Below, piece after piece: positions 27,512 through 39,841 of a stretch of DNA of 64,000 bases; the stretch's first letter is position 1, and the number at the start of each line of letters is the position of its first letter. The stretch lies in the NCBI RefSeq assembly GCF_002095465.1, contig NZ_MLFP01000012.1, positions 1 to 64,000 on the forward strand, read 5' to 3'. The notes under the pieces are model-generated. The model saw only the letters and a list, made by a program, of their open reading frames with translations, did not search any database and was not told the DNA's origin. A program made the position numbers and the translations under genes. This stretch comes from Pantoea rodasii (GTDB taxonomy: Bacteria; Pseudomonadota; Gammaproteobacteria; Enterobacterales; Enterobacteriaceae).

Positions 27512-28189
27512 TTAAGGCAGGACTGGCATCCAATCGATGGGTGCCTGGCCAGACTGGCTCAACAGCGCATTTGCCTGTGAAAAGTGTTTGCTGCCGAAAA
27601 ATCCCCGGTGTGCCGAAAGCGGAGAAGGGTGCGGCGCTTTTAATACATGGTGACGTTGCGTATCGATAATGCTGCCTTTCTTCTGGGCATGTGATCCCCA
27701 GAGCAGGAAAATCACGCCTTCACGATGTTGATTGATGGTGCTGATCACATTGTCAGTAAACGTTTCCCAGCCGAATCGCGCGTGGGAATGCGCTTTGCTG
27801 GCTTCGACCGTCAACACCGTGTTTAACAGCATCACACCTTGTGTGGCCCAGCTTTCGAGAAAGCCGTGCTGTGGACGTGTAAAGCCCGCGATATCCTTCT
27901 CTAATTCCTTGTACATATTCAGCAGTGAAGGAGGGATGGCCACGCCGGGAAGCACGGAGAACGCCAGGCCGTGAGCCTGATTAGGGCCGTGATAAGGATC
28001 CTGACCCAGAATCACCACCTTAATATCGCCCAGTTCAGTCAGACGGAAGGCGTTGAACACGTCTTTCTGCGGCGGATACACGGTGATACCTGCAGCACGT
28101 TCATTGGCGACCGCCTTTAAGGTCTCGATGAAGTAAGGTTTTTCTTTCTCTTCAGCCAGCACGTCGTGCCAGGTCAGCTTCTCAGCCAT
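27512..28189 (-). CDS. ung: uracil-DNA glycosylase (family 1)
   Basis: 225 residues. Removes uracil from DNA. Water-activating motif [17 protein letters not shown] and the DNA-intercalation motif [13 protein letters not shown] are intact. The ATG at 28,189 ([11 protein letters not shown]) has GGGAG upstream; the longer frame to 28,234 is not used. Convergent with grpE, unlike E. coli K-12 where many genes lie between the two. Confidence 0.96.
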   Translation of the reverse strand: MAEKLTWHDVLAEEKEKPYFIETLKAVANERAAGITVYPPQKDVFNAFRLTELGDIKVVILGQDPYHGPNQAHGLAFSVLPGVAIPPSLLNMYKELEKDIAGFTRPQHGFLESWATQGVMLLNTVLTVEASKAHSHARFGWETFTDNVISTINQHREGVIFLLWGSHAQKKGSIIDTQRHHVLKAPHPSPLSAHRGFFGSKHFSQANALLSQSGQAPIDWMPVLP

Positions 28190-28345
28190 CTTTAACTCCC
28201 TGCAAATTTTTGCGCCTAGCTTAACGTGTCGCACGCGACAGCAGAAGGGTAAAAATAATTTGAAAAAAATGCAGAAAAAGTTTTTATGCGTAATGGTTGT
28301 AAATCAATTTGTTAGCCCTACTTAGCATTTTGCTGGTCAGCAAAA

Positions 28346-28359
28346 TTGATGCAGGTCAA
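28346..28359 (+). promoter_or_regulatory. FNR-type box upstream of grcA
   Basis: TTGAT-GCAG-GTCAA is one base from the FNR consensus TTGAT-N4-ATCAA, about 95 bases before grcA, which in E. coli is induced anaerobically. Confidence 0.65.
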
Positions 28360-28452
28360 AACGACAGCAAACCCACGGTGATATATCAATGTGTCAGATC
28401 AATGGATACACCGCGTGATGAGACATCGCGCATTAAAGCCCTGGAGGTCACT

Positions 28453-28836
28453 ATGATTACCGGTATTCAAATTACTCAGGCGAATAACCCACACCTGCTG
28501 AACTCATTCTGGTTGCTGGATGATGAGAAAGCAGAAGCCCGTTGCCTGTGTGCAAAAGGCGATTTCACGGAAGATCAGATCGTTGCCATCAGCGATCTGG
28601 GCGATATTGCTTACCGCGAAATCCCACTGGAGCAGAAACCTGAGGTGCGTATTGAGGGTGGTCAGCACCTTAACGTCAACGTGCTGCGTCGCGAAACCTT
28701 AGAAGATGCGGTTCAGCATCCGGAAAAATATCCTCAGCTGACCATTCGTGTTTCAGGTTATGCGGTGCGCTTCAATGCACTGACGCCTGAACAGCAGCGT
28801 GATGTGATTACGCGTACTTTCACTGAAAGTCTGTAA
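28453..28836 (+). CDS. grcA: autonomous glycyl radical cofactor GrcA
   Basis: 127 residues. Small protein that replaces the damaged glycyl-radical domain of pyruvate formate-lyase. The C-terminal [17 protein letters not shown] holds the radical Gly. The ATG at 28,453 has GGAGG at the right distance; the frame is open further upstream but without a better start. Anaerobic control is suggested by the FNR box. Confidence 0.95.
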   Translation: MITGIQITQANNPHLLNSFWLLDDEKAEARCLCAKGDFTEDQIVAISDLGDIAYREIPLEQKPEVRIEGGQHLNVNVLRRETLEDAVQHPEKYPQLTIRVSGYAVRFNALTPEQQRDVITRTFTESL

Positions 28837-28869
28837 TTGATCGGCTGACGAAAAGTCACACAGCAATAC

Positions 28870-28905
28870 AGGCCGCGTCGATGCCCATCGGCGCGGCTTT
28901 TTTGT
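28870..28905 (+). terminator. terminator of grcA
   Basis: GCCGCG...CGCGGC imperfect stem followed by a run of T. Confidence 0.7.
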
Positions 28906-29033
28906 TGCTATCAATTCTGAAAGGGATAGCGGCATGGGCCCTTGCCATCAAACCTTTAACCGAAGCGCTATTTTGACAGGCTAAAGTTAAAAAAAACGCC
29001 TCAAAAGAGGCGTTTTATTGACGGCGTGATGAT

Positions 29034-30361
29034 TTATTCTGCACTGCTCTCTGGCGTGCTGCTGCCGCTTGCCTTACGGCGCTTACCGACATTTTTAGTG
29101 TCGCGATGACGCTGTTTGACGCGTGGTTTTTCAGCTTCTTTCTCTTTGCGCTCTTGACGCTTCGCAAGGGCCTTTTTCGACGGTTTACCCGTGACTTTAG
29201 CACTCGGCGCACGCGATTCTGGACGCAACTCATCAATCATACGCGCTTTGATTGGCTCGTTGATATAACGGGTGATTTTACCCAGCAGCACATGGTCATG
29301 TGCTTCAACCAGCGAGATCGCCGTGCCCTTACGGCCTGCGCGTGCGGTACGGCCGATGCGGTGCAAGTAGATATCGGCAGTAAGCGGCAGGTCATAGTTA
29401 ATCACATGGGTGACATCATCAATGTCGATGCCACGTGCCGCCACATCAGTCGCAATCATTACGTTAACGCGGTTTTCGTTGATGCGCTTAATCGCTTCGT
29501 TGCGGTTAACCTGCACCATTTCACCTTCAAGATAGCTGGTGCGGATACCGGCTACATGCAACCACGTCACCAGTTCATGCAGACGTTCACGCTTACGCAC
29601 AAACACAATCACACGCTTGGCGTCAGGTTGCTTCAACAAATGCACCAGCAGCTTGGTCTTGTGCTCAAGGTTGTCAGCGCGGTAGAACCATTGTTGGATC
29701 TTTTTGCGTTCGCTCTTGCTGGGATCGGCTTCAATTGAAACCGGATCGTTAAGCAGGCGCTCGGCAAAATCTTTGATGTTTTCGCCTTCGAGCGTGGCGG
29801 AGAACAGCAATGTTTGTTTACGCCAGCGAGTTTCCGCAGCGATGGTTTCGATGTCCTGCGCGAAGCCCATATCGACCATACGGTCTGCTTCATCCAGAAT
29901 CAGCGTTTCAACTGCGCGGCAGTCAAAGTTTTCTTCTTTGATGTATTGCAGCAGGCGACCGGTAGTGGCCACCACGATGTCCTGGTTTTCGCTGAACACT
30001 TCGGCGTGGTTCATGTACGCCACGCCACCAGTGATGGTGGCGATATCCAGGTGCGTGTGTTTTGCCAACTCACGGGCATGATCGGCAACCTGCATCGCCA
30101 GTTCGCGGGTTGGCGTTAAGATCAGAATACGTGGCGGGCCCGATTTTTGCGCGGGAAGTCGAGCAGATGCTGTAAAGCGGGCAGCAGAAAAGCAGCGGTT
30201 TTCCCCGTTCCGGTTGGCGCCGAACCCAGAACGTCACGGCCTTCCAGCGCGGCAGGAATGGTCTCAGCCTGAATGGCAGTGGGGCGCGTGAAGCCTTTTT
30301 CCTGCAGCGCTTGCAGCAGGCTTTCGTCAAGTTCGAGTTCGGAGAATGTGGTTACGGTCAT
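29034..30361 (-). CDS. srmB: ATP-dependent RNA helicase SrmB, apparent frameshift
   Basis: 442 residues when joined (E. coli 444). DEAD-box helicase in 50S ribosome assembly. N-terminal part: Q motif ([13 protein letters not shown]) and Walker [10 protein letters not shown] 5-base T run at 30,144-30,148 should be 6 (giving [13 protein letters not shown]). The rest has [18 protein letters not shown] (DEAD), [17 protein letters not shown] and [10 protein letters not shown], plus a basic C-terminal tail. Divergent from trmN6. Confidence 0.93.
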
Positions 30362-30498
30362 GGTCTACCTCAGTTTGGGGCGCTGATTATAGACAGATCA
30401 GACATAATCTTCATCTGTTTGTGTACAGCAGGTGAAGGTGAATTCCCATCCCGACCACGTTACACTCCCTGGAGTAAACAATTCAATGGTAGTGAAGA

Positions 30499-31247
30499 AT
30501 GTCTCAAGACCCTCCGCAAACGCGGGCGATGTTAAGAAAAGATGGTTTCACCTTTAAGCAATTTTTCGTGGCGCATGACCGCTGTGCCATGAAAGTCGGC
30601 ACCGATGGCGTATTACTTGGCGCCTGGGCGCCGGTGGCGGGCGCACGTCGAATCCTCGATATTGGCTGCGGCAGCGGATTGATTGCGCTGATGCTGGCAC
30701 AGCGCACTTCTCATCAGGTTTTACTGGATGCCGTTGAGTTGGAGGCCAGTGCAGCCAGTCAGGCGCAGGAAAATGCGCAGGCATCTCCCTGGGCCGATCG
30801 TATCACTATTCATCATCAGGATATCGTTAGCTGGAGCGATCAATGTGAAAAACGTTATTCGCTGATCGTGAGTAATCCGCCCTTTTTGCGCCGGGTACCG
30901 CCTCAGGCAGCACCGAGCGCGATAACGCGCGCAGCACCACCTCGCTTGACCATCCCACACTGTTGCGTTGCGCGGCACAACTGATCGAAGAAGAGGGGAT
31001 TTTTTGTGTGGTGCTGCCAGAGGATGCGGGCGAAAGCTTGATTCCTCTGGCGCTGGCTGAAGGCTGGCACTTACGTTATCGCTACGATGTGGCGGCCTAT
31101 GCCCAACGCCCGCCGAATCGGCTGGTATTAGGTTTTTCACCCACGGCTGGCGAAACCCTGTTAGAGCGACTCGCGATTCGCGATGAAGACAAAAGTTACT
31201 CAGCTGACTGGCTGAGTCTGGTCAGCGATTTCTATCTGTTCCGGTAA
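30499..31247 (+). CDS. trmN6: tRNA1(Val) adenine-37 N6-methyltransferase TrmN6, apparent frameshift
   Basis: About 249 residues when joined. SAM motif [14 protein letters not shown] and catalytic NPPF (VSNPPF). Right after NPPF the T run 30,883-30,887 has 5 T instead of 6; correction gives [17 protein letters not shown] and runs into [13 protein letters not shown] and the end SDFYLFR. Its stop overlaps the end of convergent nadB by 16 bases. Confidence 0.92.
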
Positions 31248-32851
31248 TTGTCAGGCTGCAATTGCGTTGGTAAGGCGTCAGGGAGTTGATCGGGGTAATC
31301 AGGCGTATAGTGCAACCCGCGGCTCTCTTTGCGCTCCAGCGCACAGCGCACCATCAGCTCCGCCACTTGCACCAGGTTGCGTAACTCCAGCAGGTTGTTG
31401 GAGAGACGGAAATGCGCGTAATACTCATCGATCTCCTGCTGCAGCAGATTTATGCGGCGCAGTGCGCGCTCCAGCCGTTTAGTGGTGCGCACAATCCCCA
31501 TGTAATCCCACATGAACAACCGTAATTCATGCCAGTTATGCTGAATCACTACGCGCTCATCGGCGTCATCCACGCGGCTTTCATCCCAGGCCGGAAGCTG
31601 ATCGACGGCGGCTACATCCGGCAAGCGGCGAATCATGTCTTCAGCCGCTGACCAGCCATACACCAGACACTCCAGCAAAGAATTCGATGCCATACGATTG
31701 GCGCCGTGCAGGCCGGTGTAACTGACTTCGCCAATCGCATACAGCCCATCGACATCAGTGCGGCCTTGCTGATCAACCATCACGCCACCGCAGGTATAGT
31801 GCGCGGCGGGGACGATTGGAATCGGCTGTTTGGTCAGGTCCAGGCCAAAGGTCAGCAATTTTTCGTAGATCATCGGGAAGTGCGCACGCACAAAGCTTTC
31901 TGGCTGGTGGCTGATATCCAGATACATGCAATCGACACCGAGACGTTTCATTTCATGATCGATGGCGCGAGCCACGATATCGCGAGGCGCTAATTCGGCG
32001 CGCTCGTCGAAATCGGGCATAAAGCGCGTACCATCCGGGCGCAGCAGCCAGGCACCTTCACCGCGCAGGGCTTCTGTCAGTAAGAAGTTCTGTGCCTGTG
32101 GATGGAATAAGCAGGTGGGGTGGAACTGGTTGAATTCCAGATTGGCTACGCGACAACCAGCACGCCACGCCATGGCAATACCGTCACCGGAGGCCACATC
32201 CGGGTTAGTGGTGTATTGATAGACCTTCGCAGCGCCGCCAGTGGCCAGCACCACGGCGCGCGCGCGGCAGGTTTCCACCTGTTCGCGGTTACGGTTCCAG
32301 ATCCATGCGCCCACCACACGACGTTTCCCCGGCAGGCCCAGTTTATCTGACATGATTAAATCCACCGCATTGGTGCGTTCAATAATGCGGATGTTGGGAT
32401 GGCTCAGCGCCTGGCTCACCAGCGTGGTTTCTACGGCGCGTCCCGTGGCATCGGCGCTGTGCAGAATTCGACGATGGCTATGCCCGCCTTCACGCGTCAA
32501 ATGGTAACGCGCTTCGCCGTTGTCCTGTGATTCTTTGTCAAAAGCCACGCCATTATCGATCAACCACTGCACGCAATGGCGCGCATTACTGGCGATGAAG
32601 CTCACGGTTTCGCGTTCACACAAGCCGGCACCGGCAATTAAGGTGTCTTCAACGTGAGATTCAATGCTGTCTGTTTCATCAAACACCGCGGCGATTCCGC
32701 CCTGGGCATACAGCGTCGAACCTTCGTTAACCTGTGCTTTACTCAACACCGTTACCTGGTAATAGGGCGCCAGACGCAGCGCCAAAGAGAGGCCCGCAGC
32801 ACCGCTGCCCACAATTAACACATCACACTGATAATCAGGAATCGACGTCAT
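31232..32851 (-). CDS. nadB: L-aspartate oxidase
   Basis: 539 residues. Flavoprotein making iminoaspartate in NAD synthesis. FAD motif [46 protein letters not shown] active region ([13 protein letters not shown]), NQFHPT and [12 protein letters not shown] are intact. The ATG at 32,851 aligns with the E. coli start; a TTG at 32,872 with AGGAG upstream would add 7 residues and is a real alternative. Confidence 0.96.
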   Translation of the reverse strand: MTSIPDYQCDVLIVGSGAAGLSLALRLAPYYQVTVLSKAQVNEGSTLYAQGGIAAVFDETDSIESHVEDTLIAGAGLCERETVSFIASNARHCVQWLIDNGVAFDKESQDNGEARYHLTREGGHSHRRILHSADATGRAVETTLVSQALSHPNIRIIERTNAVDLIMSDKLGLPGKRRVVGAWIWNRNREQVETCRARAVVLATGGAAKVYQYTTNPDVASGDGIAMAWRAGCRVANLEFNQFHPTCLFHPQAQNFLLTEALRGEGAWLLRPDGTRFMPDFDERAELAPRDIVARAIDHEMKRLGVDCMYLDISHQPESFVRAHFPMIYEKLLTFGLDLTKQPIPIVPAAHYTCGGVMVDQQGRTDVDGLYAIGEVSYTGLHGANRMASNSLLECLVYGWSAAEDMIRRLPDVAAVDQLPAWDESRVDDADERVVIQHNWHELRLFMWDYMGIVRTTKRLERALRRINLLQQEIDEYYAHFRLSNNLLELRNLVQVAELMVRCALERKESRGLHYTPDYPDQLPDALPTQLQPDNYRNR

Positions 32852-33145
32852 GGTGTTTAATTTACTAAACAAAAGGTCTCCTGAGCATAAGCCTGGAAGC
32901 CTGTCCTGTGAAGTATTTTGAACAGTTTACGCCGGAAAATTATCCAGATAAGCGAGATATTAACGCGATTTCAGTGAGTTATGTCTTAAAATGAGCACAT
33001 TGTGTTTTTTATACCAAACTCTCTGAAAATTCAGGTAATAAAGGTGAAAATTAGGGCGTCATAGGGTACTCTGCCAGCGATTATCGGTGCCGCAAAAGAC
33101 ACCAACGGCGTAGCAAGTCGCTACACTGAAAGACAATCAACAACA

Positions 33146-33328
33146 ATGATGTCGTGGTTCCGATACGGAAATTATCTGGTCGTAGTGAACTTCAGGCCAA
33201 CATATGACTCTAAGCGCATGCTTGCTCACAACAATGAGATGTGCTGGCAGTTCACTTACGCATTAAAAGAGATTTGGGGAGACATTACCTCGGATGAGCG
33301 AGCAGTTAACGGATCAGGTTCTCGTTGA
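33146..33328 (+). CDS. rseD: rpoE leader peptide RseD
   Basis: 60 residues (MMSWFRYGNYLVVVNF ... MLAHNNEM). It resembles E. coli RseD (MSWxxxxNYLVVVNW) in sequence and place. Its end overlaps the rpoE start by 35 bases in another frame, as expected for translational coupling of sigma-E synthesis. Confidence 0.8.
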   Translation: MMSWFRYGNYLVVVNFRPTYDSKRMLAHNNEMCWQFTYALKEIWGDITSDERAVNGSGSR

Positions 33329-33872
33329 GCGGGTTCAGAAGGGAGATCAAAAGTCATTTAATTTACTGGTTATTCGATACCAGCATAAAGTGGCGAGCCT
33401 GGTTTCACGCTATGTCCCTTCAGGCGATGTGCCTGATGTGGTTCAGGAATCCTTTATCAAAGCGTATCGCGCATTGGAATCCTTCCGTGGCGATAGCGCC
33501 TTTTACACATGGCTGTACCGCATTGCGGTGAATACAGCTAAAAACTATTTAGTGGCTCAGGGGCGTCGTCCGCCATCCAGCGATGTCGATGCGATTGATG
33601 CCGAAAATTTCGAAAGTGCGGGTGCATTAAAAGAAATTTCGAACCCTGAGAACTTAATGTTGTCAGAGGAACTGAAACAAATTGTTTTTCGGACCATTGA
33701 GGCGCTTCCCGAAGATCTGCGTATGGCCATTACCCTTAGGGAATTGGATGGCTTAAGTTACGAAGAGATTGCCGCCATCATGGACTGCCCGGTAGGTACC
33801 GTTCGTTCTCGTATCTTCCGCGCCCGAGAGGCCATTGATAATAAAGTTCAACCGCTTATCCAACGTCAGTGA
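33294..33872 (+). CDS. rpoE: RNA polymerase sigma-E factor
   Basis: 192 residues. ECF sigma factor for envelope stress. Region 2 (YRALESFRGDSAFYTWLYRI) and region 4 helix-turn-helix (LSYEEIAAIMDCPVGTVRSR) are intact. First of the rpoE-rseA-rseB-rseC operon, with start overlapping rseD. Confidence 0.97.
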   Translation: MSEQLTDQVLVERVQKGDQKSFNLLVIRYQHKVASLVSRYVPSGDVPDVVQESFIKAYRALESFRGDSAFYTWLYRIAVNTAKNYLVAQGRRPPSSDVDAIDAENFESAGALKEISNPENLMLSEELKQIVFRTIEALPEDLRMAITLRELDGLSYEEIAAIMDCPVGTVRSRIFRAREAIDNKVQPLIQRQ

Positions 33873-33899
33873 TAACGGCTACTGGAAGGGTACCAAAGC

Positions 33900-34559
33900 A
33901 TGCAGAAAGAAAAACTTTCCGCTTTAATGGATGGTGAAACTCTCGATAATGAGCTGTTGGGGTCGTTGTCGAAGGATGCAGATCTTCAAAAAAGCTGGGA
34001 GAGCTACCATCTAATCCGCGACACCTTACGAGGTGATGTCGGTGAAGTGCTGCATTTTGATATCTCCGCACGCGTTGCAGCGGCCATTGAAAATGAGCCA
34101 TTGCGCAAAGTGACTCCGCTGATTCCTGAAGCGCAGCCTGAGCCATCACGCTGGGAGAAAATGCCGTTCTGGCGTCGTGGTGGCACCTGGACTGCACAAC
34201 TGGCGCAGATCGGTGTGGCTGCCTGTGTATCGCTGGCGGTGATTGTGGGTGTTCAGCACTACAATACGCAACCGGGCGGTAGTGCGACAGAAACCTCTGA
34301 TTCCCCTGCGTTCAACACGCTGCCGATGATGGGTAAAGCTTCTCCTGTCAGCCTTGGTGTGCCGTCTGATGCATTCGATACCAACAGTTCGAATCAGCAG
34401 GTGCAGGAGCAGCGTCGTCGTGTGAATGCCATGTTGCAGGATTACGAATTACAACGCCGTCTGCATGCCGATCAGGTTCAGTTCGATGAAAAGAACGACC
34501 CACAGCAGGCGCAAGCTAACGTCCCAGGAAATCAGTCGTTAGGAACTCAACAGCAGTAA
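33900..34559 (+). CDS. rseA: anti-sigma-E factor RseA
   Basis: 219 residues. The N-terminal cytoplasmic domain binds sigma-E (MQKEKLSALMDGE, SWESYHLIRDTLRGDV), then one membrane segment (IGVAACVSLAVIVGV) and a periplasmic Gln-rich end. Its stop overlaps the rseB ATG by one base. Confidence 0.96.
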   Translation: MQKEKLSALMDGETLDNELLGSLSKDADLQKSWESYHLIRDTLRGDVGEVLHFDISARVAAAIENEPLRKVTPLIPEAQPEPSRWEKMPFWRRGGTWTAQLAQIGVAACVSLAVIVGVQHYNTQPGGSATETSDSPAFNTLPMMGKASPVSLGVPSDAFDTNSSNQQVQEQRRRVNAMLQDYELQRRLHADQVQFDEKNDPQQAQANVPGNQSLGTQQQ

Positions 34560-35515
34560 TGAAGCAACTTTGGTGTGCCGTTAGCCTGCTGGCAGGCAGC
34601 CTGCTTTGGTCCTCCACCGCCCCGGCGCAGACATCTGCTTCCGGGGCGTTGTTGCAGCAGATGGAGCAGGCAAGCCAGAACCTCAACTACGAATTCGCCT
34701 ACATCAATGTCTCGCGTCTGGGCATTGAATCACTACGCTATCGTCACGCAGTCATCGATAATCGCATTTTCGCCCAGCTGTTGCAGATGGACGGGCCGCG
34801 CCGTGAAGTGATTCAGCGCGGCAATGACATCAGCTATTTTGAGCCGGGGCTTGATCCCTTCTCACTGCCGGGCAATCACATTATTGATGCGTTGCCTGGA
34901 TTGATGTTTGCTGATTTTTCCCGTCTTGGCGATGCCTACGATTTTATTCCAGTCGGGCGCTCGCGCATGGCCGATCAAATGTGCGAAGTGGTACGCATCG
35001 TGTCACGCGACGGTACTCGTTACAGCTATGTCGTGTGGCTGGATGTGGATACCAAACTGCCGCTGCGTATTGATTTGCTCGATCGTGATGGTGAAACGCT
35101 AGAGCAGTTTCGTGTGATCAGCTTTGCGGTGGATGAAGGCGTGCGTAACCTGATGCAGGGGCTGGAAAAAGCCAATCTGCCGCCGACCTTGTCACTGCCA
35201 GCGGGTGATAAAGTGCAGCTCAGTTGGCAGCCAGGCTGGCTACCCGCGGGGATGACGCTGATTTCGCAAAGCCGCCGCGACATGCCGGCCATGAACAAAA
35301 CTGTGGAATCTCGTCTGTATAGCGATGGCCTGTTTAGTTTCGCCATCAATATCACGCCTGCCGATAAAAGCAGTGTGCCGCAGTCATTGCGCACTGGACG
35401 TCGTACGGTGCAGACAGAAGTGCGCGATAATCGTGAAATCACCGTGGTGGGGGAATTACCGCCTGCTACGGCCAAACGTATCGCGGACAGCATAGATTCA
35501 GGTGCACAAAAATGA
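34559..35515 (+). CDS. rseB: sigma-E regulatory protein RseB
   Basis: 318 residues with a cleavable signal peptide (...STAPAQT). Periplasmic; binds RseA and senses lipoprotein/LPS signals. MucB/RseB fold segments such as YEFAYINVSRLGIESLRYRH are visible. Overlaps rseA and rseC, so tightly coupled. Confidence 0.96.
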   Translation: MKQLWCAVSLLAGSLLWSSTAPAQTSASGALLQQMEQASQNLNYEFAYINVSRLGIESLRYRHAVIDNRIFAQLLQMDGPRREVIQRGNDISYFEPGLDPFSLPGNHIIDALPGLMFADFSRLGDAYDFIPVGRSRMADQMCEVVRIVSRDGTRYSYVVWLDVDTKLPLRIDLLDRDGETLEQFRVISFAVDEGVRNLMQGLEKANLPPTLSLPAGDKVQLSWQPGWLPAGMTLISQSRRDMPAMNKTVESRLYSDGLFSFAINITPADKSSVPQSLRTGRRTVQTEVRDNREITVVGELPPATAKRIADSIDSGAQK

Positions 35516-35976
35516 TGAAAGAATGGGCCACCGTGGTGGCGTGGAAAGAAGGTATTGCCACGCTGCACTCGGAAGCGAAAACTTCCTGTAACAGTTGTTC
35601 AGCCCGTAAAGGCTGCGGCAGCCACGCACTCAATCAACTGGGCCCTAAGAACGCCCATGTGATGACCATTGCCAGCCCGGAGCCTTTACAGCCCGGTCAG
35701 CGCATTGAATTGGGTATCCGTGAAAGCAGCCTGTTAGGTTCGGCGCTGCTGGTTTACATGACGCCGCTGTTTGGCCTATTTTTATTGTCGGGAACGTTTC
35801 AAATGTTGTTCCACAGCGACCTGGCTGCCGCTTGCGGTGCGCTGTTAGGCGGTATCGGTGGTTTTATTGTGGCTAAAGGGGTTTCCGGCTTATTTGGCCA
35901 ACGTGAGGCCTTCCAGCCGGTCATTCTCAGCGTGGCATTACCGCCCGACGCCTTGCGTGTGGAAAACGAAGTTTGA
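35512..35976 (+). CDS. rseC: SoxR-reducing/sigma-E modulator RseC
   Basis: 154 residues. N-terminal Cys cluster (CNSCSARKGCG) followed by two membrane segments (LLGSALLVYMTPLFGLFLL; AACGALLGGIGGFIV). ATG codons at 35,512 and 35,515; the second matches the E. coli start MIKEWATVV more closely. Last gene of the rpoE operon. Confidence 0.94.
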   Translation: MMKEWATVVAWKEGIATLHSEAKTSCNSCSARKGCGSHALNQLGPKNAHVMTIASPEPLQPGQRIELGIRESSLLGSALLVYMTPLFGLFLLSGTFQMLFHSDLAAACGALLGGIGGFIVAKGVSGLFGQREAFQPVILSVALPPDALRVENEV

Positions 35977-35982
35977 TCCCTG

Positions 35983-36013
35983 TCGGGGCCGCGTCTTGCG
36001 CGGCCTTTTCATT
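35983..36013 (+). terminator. terminator of the rpoE-rseABC operon
   Basis: GGGGCCGCG/CGCGGCC stem followed by TTTTC, just after rseC. Confidence 0.6.
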
Positions 36014-36194
36014 TTGGCTTAACCGCTGAAATCAGTTGCGATTCCCCACAGTTCCATTCTTTAACGCGCGGCGTTAACAGTGTAATATGCGTCGTCATTA
36101 ATGAGGCTGACAGGGTTCCAGGGGAAGCATGCTTTCCTGAATGTGTCTGTGCTCAAGTTTTCCACTGATTTTTTACGTGAAGATATTCATATAA

Positions 36195-37994
36195 ATGAAG
36201 CACATACGAAATTTCTCTGTCATCGCACACATTGACCACGGTAAATCAACGCTCTCTGACCGTTTGATTCAGATTTGTGGTGGCCTTAGCGATCGTGAGA
36301 TGGCGGCGCAGGTTCTGGACTCCATGGATCTGGAGCGCGAGCGCGGCATTACAATTAAAGCGCAGAGCGTGACGCTCGATTACAAAGCGCTAGACGGTGA
36401 AACTTACCAGCTCAATTTTATCGATACTCCCGGCCACGTTGACTTCTCGTACGAAGTTTCCCGCTCACTGGCGGCATGTGAAGGAGCATTACTGGTGGTC
36501 GATGCAGGCCAGGGCGTTGAAGCTCAGACGCTGGCGAACTGCTACACCGCGATGGAAATGGATCTGGAAGTGGTACCGGTACTGAACAAAATCGACCTGC
36601 CTGCGGCCGATCCAGAGCGCGTGGCGGAAGAAATTGAAGACATCGTGGGTATCGATGCAACCGACGCGGTACGCTGCTCCGCCAAAACCGGCGTCGGCGT
36701 TCCTGAAGTACTGGAGCGTCTGGTGCGTGATATTCCGCCGCCAGTCGGGGATCCAGAAGGTCCGCTGCAAGCATTGATCATCGACTCATGGTTCGATAAC
36801 TACCTTGGCGTGGTGTCGCTGATCCGTATTAAAAACGGCACGCTGCGCAAAGGCGACAAAGTTAAAGTCATGAGCACCGGTCAGACCTACAACGCTGACC
36901 GCCTGGGCATCTTCACGCCGAAACAGCTCGATCGTACTGAACTGAATTGCGGTGAAGTAGGCTGGCTGGTCTGTGCGATTAAAGACATCATGGGCGCGCC
37001 AGTAGGTGACACCCTGACGCTGCAGCGCAACCCGGCTGACAAAGTACTGCCCGGCTTTAAGAAAGTGAAGCCACAGGTTTACGCCGGTTTGTTCCCAATC
37101 AGCTCTGATGATTATGAAGCGTTCCGTGATGCGCTGGGCAAATTGAGCCTCAACGATGCGTCACTGTTCTATGAACCAGAAAGCTCAACCGCGCTGGGCT
37201 TCGGCTTCCGCATTGGCTTCCTGGGTCTGCTGCACATGGAGATCATTCAGGAGCGTCTGGAGCGTGAATACGATCTCGAACTGATCACCACCGCGCCGAC
37301 AGTAGTCTATGAAGTGGTCACAACCAATGGCGAAACGGTGTATGTAGACAGCCCTTCTAAGCTGCCGCCACTCAACAACATTGAAGAGCTGCGCGAGCCG
37401 ATCGCCGAGTGTCACATGCTGTTGCCGCAAGAGTACCTCGGTAACGTGATTACCCTGTGTATCGAAAAACGCGGTGTGCAGACCAACATGGTTTACCACG
37501 GCAAGCAGGTTGCGCTGACTTATGAAATTCCGATGGCAGAAGTGGTGCTCGACTTCTTCGACCGTTTAAAATCGACGTCTCGCGGCTATGCATCGCTGGA
37601 TTATAACTTCAAACGTTTCCAAACCTCTGACATGGTGCGTGTCGACGTGATGATTAACTCAGAACGTGTTGATGCGCTGGCGCTGATTACCCACCGTGAA
37701 AACTCGCAGTATCGTGGCCGCGACCTCGTGGAGAAGATGAAAGAACTGATCCCGCGTCAGCAGTTCGATATCGCGATTCAGGCGGCAATCGGCAACCACA
37801 TTATCGCTCGCTCAACGGTCAAGCAGCTGCGTAAAAACGTCATTGCAAAATGCTATGGCGGCGACGTTAGCCGTAAGAAAAAACTGTTGCAGAAGCAGAA
37901 AGACGGTAAGAAGCGAATGAAGCAGGTCGGCAACGTTGAGCTGCCGCAGGAAGCCTTCCTCGCCATTCTGCATGTCGGTAAAGACAGCAAATAA
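36195..37994 (+). CDS. lepA: elongation factor 4 (LepA)
   Basis: 599 residues, full length. Ribosome-dependent GTPase: G1 [10 protein letters not shown]2 RGITI, G3 DTPGHVDF, G4 NKIDLP, and the LepA-specific C-terminal domain ([22 protein letters not shown] basic region). Starts the lepA-lepB-rnc-era cluster, 9 bases before lepB. Confidence 0.97.
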   Translation: MKHIRNFSVIAHIDHGKSTLSDRLIQICGGLSDREMAAQVLDSMDLERERGITIKAQSVTLDYKALDGETYQLNFIDTPGHVDFSYEVSRSLAACEGALLVVDAGQGVEAQTLANCYTAMEMDLEVVPVLNKIDLPAADPERVAEEIEDIVGIDATDAVRCSAKTGVGVPEVLERLVRDIPPPVGDPEGPLQALIIDSWFDNYLGVVSLIRIKNGTLRKGDKVKVMSTGQTYNADRLGIFTPKQLDRTELNCGEVGWLVCAIKDIMGAPVGDTLTLQRNPADKVLPGFKKVKPQVYAGLFPISSDDYEAFRDALGKLSLNDASLFYEPESSTALGFGFRIGFLGLLHMEIIQERLEREYDLELITTAPTVVYEVVTTNGETVYVDSPSKLPPLNNIEELREPIAECHMLLPQEYLGNVITLCIEKRGVQTNMVYHGKQVALTYEIPMAEVVLDFFDRLKSTSRGYASLDYNFKRFQTSDMVRVDVMINSERVDALALITHRENSQYRGRDLVEKMKELIPRQQFDIAIQAAIGNHIIARSTVKQLRKNVIAKCYGGDVSRKKKLLQKQKDGKKRMKQVGNVELPQEAFLAILHVGKDSK

Positions 37995-38003
37995 GGAACT
38001 TTA

Positions 38004-38975
38004 ATGGCTAACATGTTTGCCCTGATTCTGGTGATCGCCACCCTGATAACCGGTGTTATCTGGTGTATCGATCGCTTCAAATGGGCTCCGGCGCGTCGTG
38101 CTAAGCAGGCAGCTGCACAAGCGCAGGCGGGTAACGCATTGGACGGCAAAACGCTGGCCAAAGTGGCGGCTCAGCCAGGTTGGGTAGAAACGGCCGCATC
38201 GGTTTTCCCGGTGCTGGCGGTGGTACTGATTGTACGCTCGTTTATTTTTGAGCCATTCCAGATTCCATCAGGCTCAATGATGCCAACGCTGCTGATTGGT
38301 GATTTCATCCTGGTGGAGAAGTTTGCGTACGGCATCAAAGATCCGATCACCCAAACCACGTTGATCCCAACCGGTCATCCGCAGCGCGGTGATGTGGCGG
38401 TGTTTAAATATCCTAAGGATCCGAGCGTTGATTACATTAAACGCGTCATCGGATTACCGGGCGATAAAGTGGTGTTTGATCCGTACAGTAAAACGCTGAC
38501 CATCAATCCAGGCTGCGGTACCGGCAAATGCGACACTGCGTTGCCCGTCACCTACACCAATATTGAGCCAAGCAGCTTTATTCAGACCTTCAGTGGATTT
38601 GACGGCAATGAAACCGGTAACGGCTTCTTCCAGGCTCCGCAGGGTGAAACCATGAAGGGCGGTCTGCGTCTCGGCGCTCGTAAAGAGACCCTGGGTACCG
38701 TTACGCACGATATTCTTCTGGTAAACGAAGCGCAAAGCCAGGCAAGCATGTATTATCAGCAGCCGGGTCAGCCCCAATCCACATGGATTGTGCCGGAAGG
38801 CCAATATTTCATGATGGGTGATAACCGCGATAACAGCGCCGACAGCCGCTACTGGGGCTTTGTGCCTGAGAAGAATCTTGTCGGTAAAGCGGTGGCTATC
38901 TGGATGAGCTTTGATAAACAAGAAGGACAGTGGCCAACGGGCGTGCGCTTGAGTCGCATCGGCGGAATCCACTAA
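38004..38975 (+). CDS. lepB: signal peptidase I
   Basis: 323 residues. Two N-terminal membrane segments, catalytic Ser in PSGSMMPTLLIGDF and catalytic Lys in YIKRVIGLPGD, plus GDNRDNSADSRYWG. Processes exported preproteins at the outer face of the inner membrane. Confidence 0.97.
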   Translation: MANMFALILVIATLITGVIWCIDRFKWAPARRAKQAAAQAQAGNALDGKTLAKVAAQPGWVETAASVFPVLAVVLIVRSFIFEPFQIPSGSMMPTLLIGDFILVEKFAYGIKDPITQTTLIPTGHPQRGDVAVFKYPKDPSVDYIKRVIGLPGDKVVFDPYSKTLTINPGCGTGKCDTALPVTYTNIEPSSFIQTFSGFDGNETGNGFFQAPQGETMKGGLRLGARKETLGTVTHDILLVNEAQSQASMYYQQPGQPQSTWIVPEGQYFMMGDNRDNSADSRYWGFVPEKNLVGKAVAIWMSFDKQEGQWPTGVRLSRIGGIH

Positions 38976-38978
38976 TAA

Positions 38979-39788
<810 letters not shown>

Positions 39789-39841
39789 ATAAATAGTCAT
39801 ATCGCAGCGTCGACAGCGACGCTGCCCAAGTCAGGACTCGA

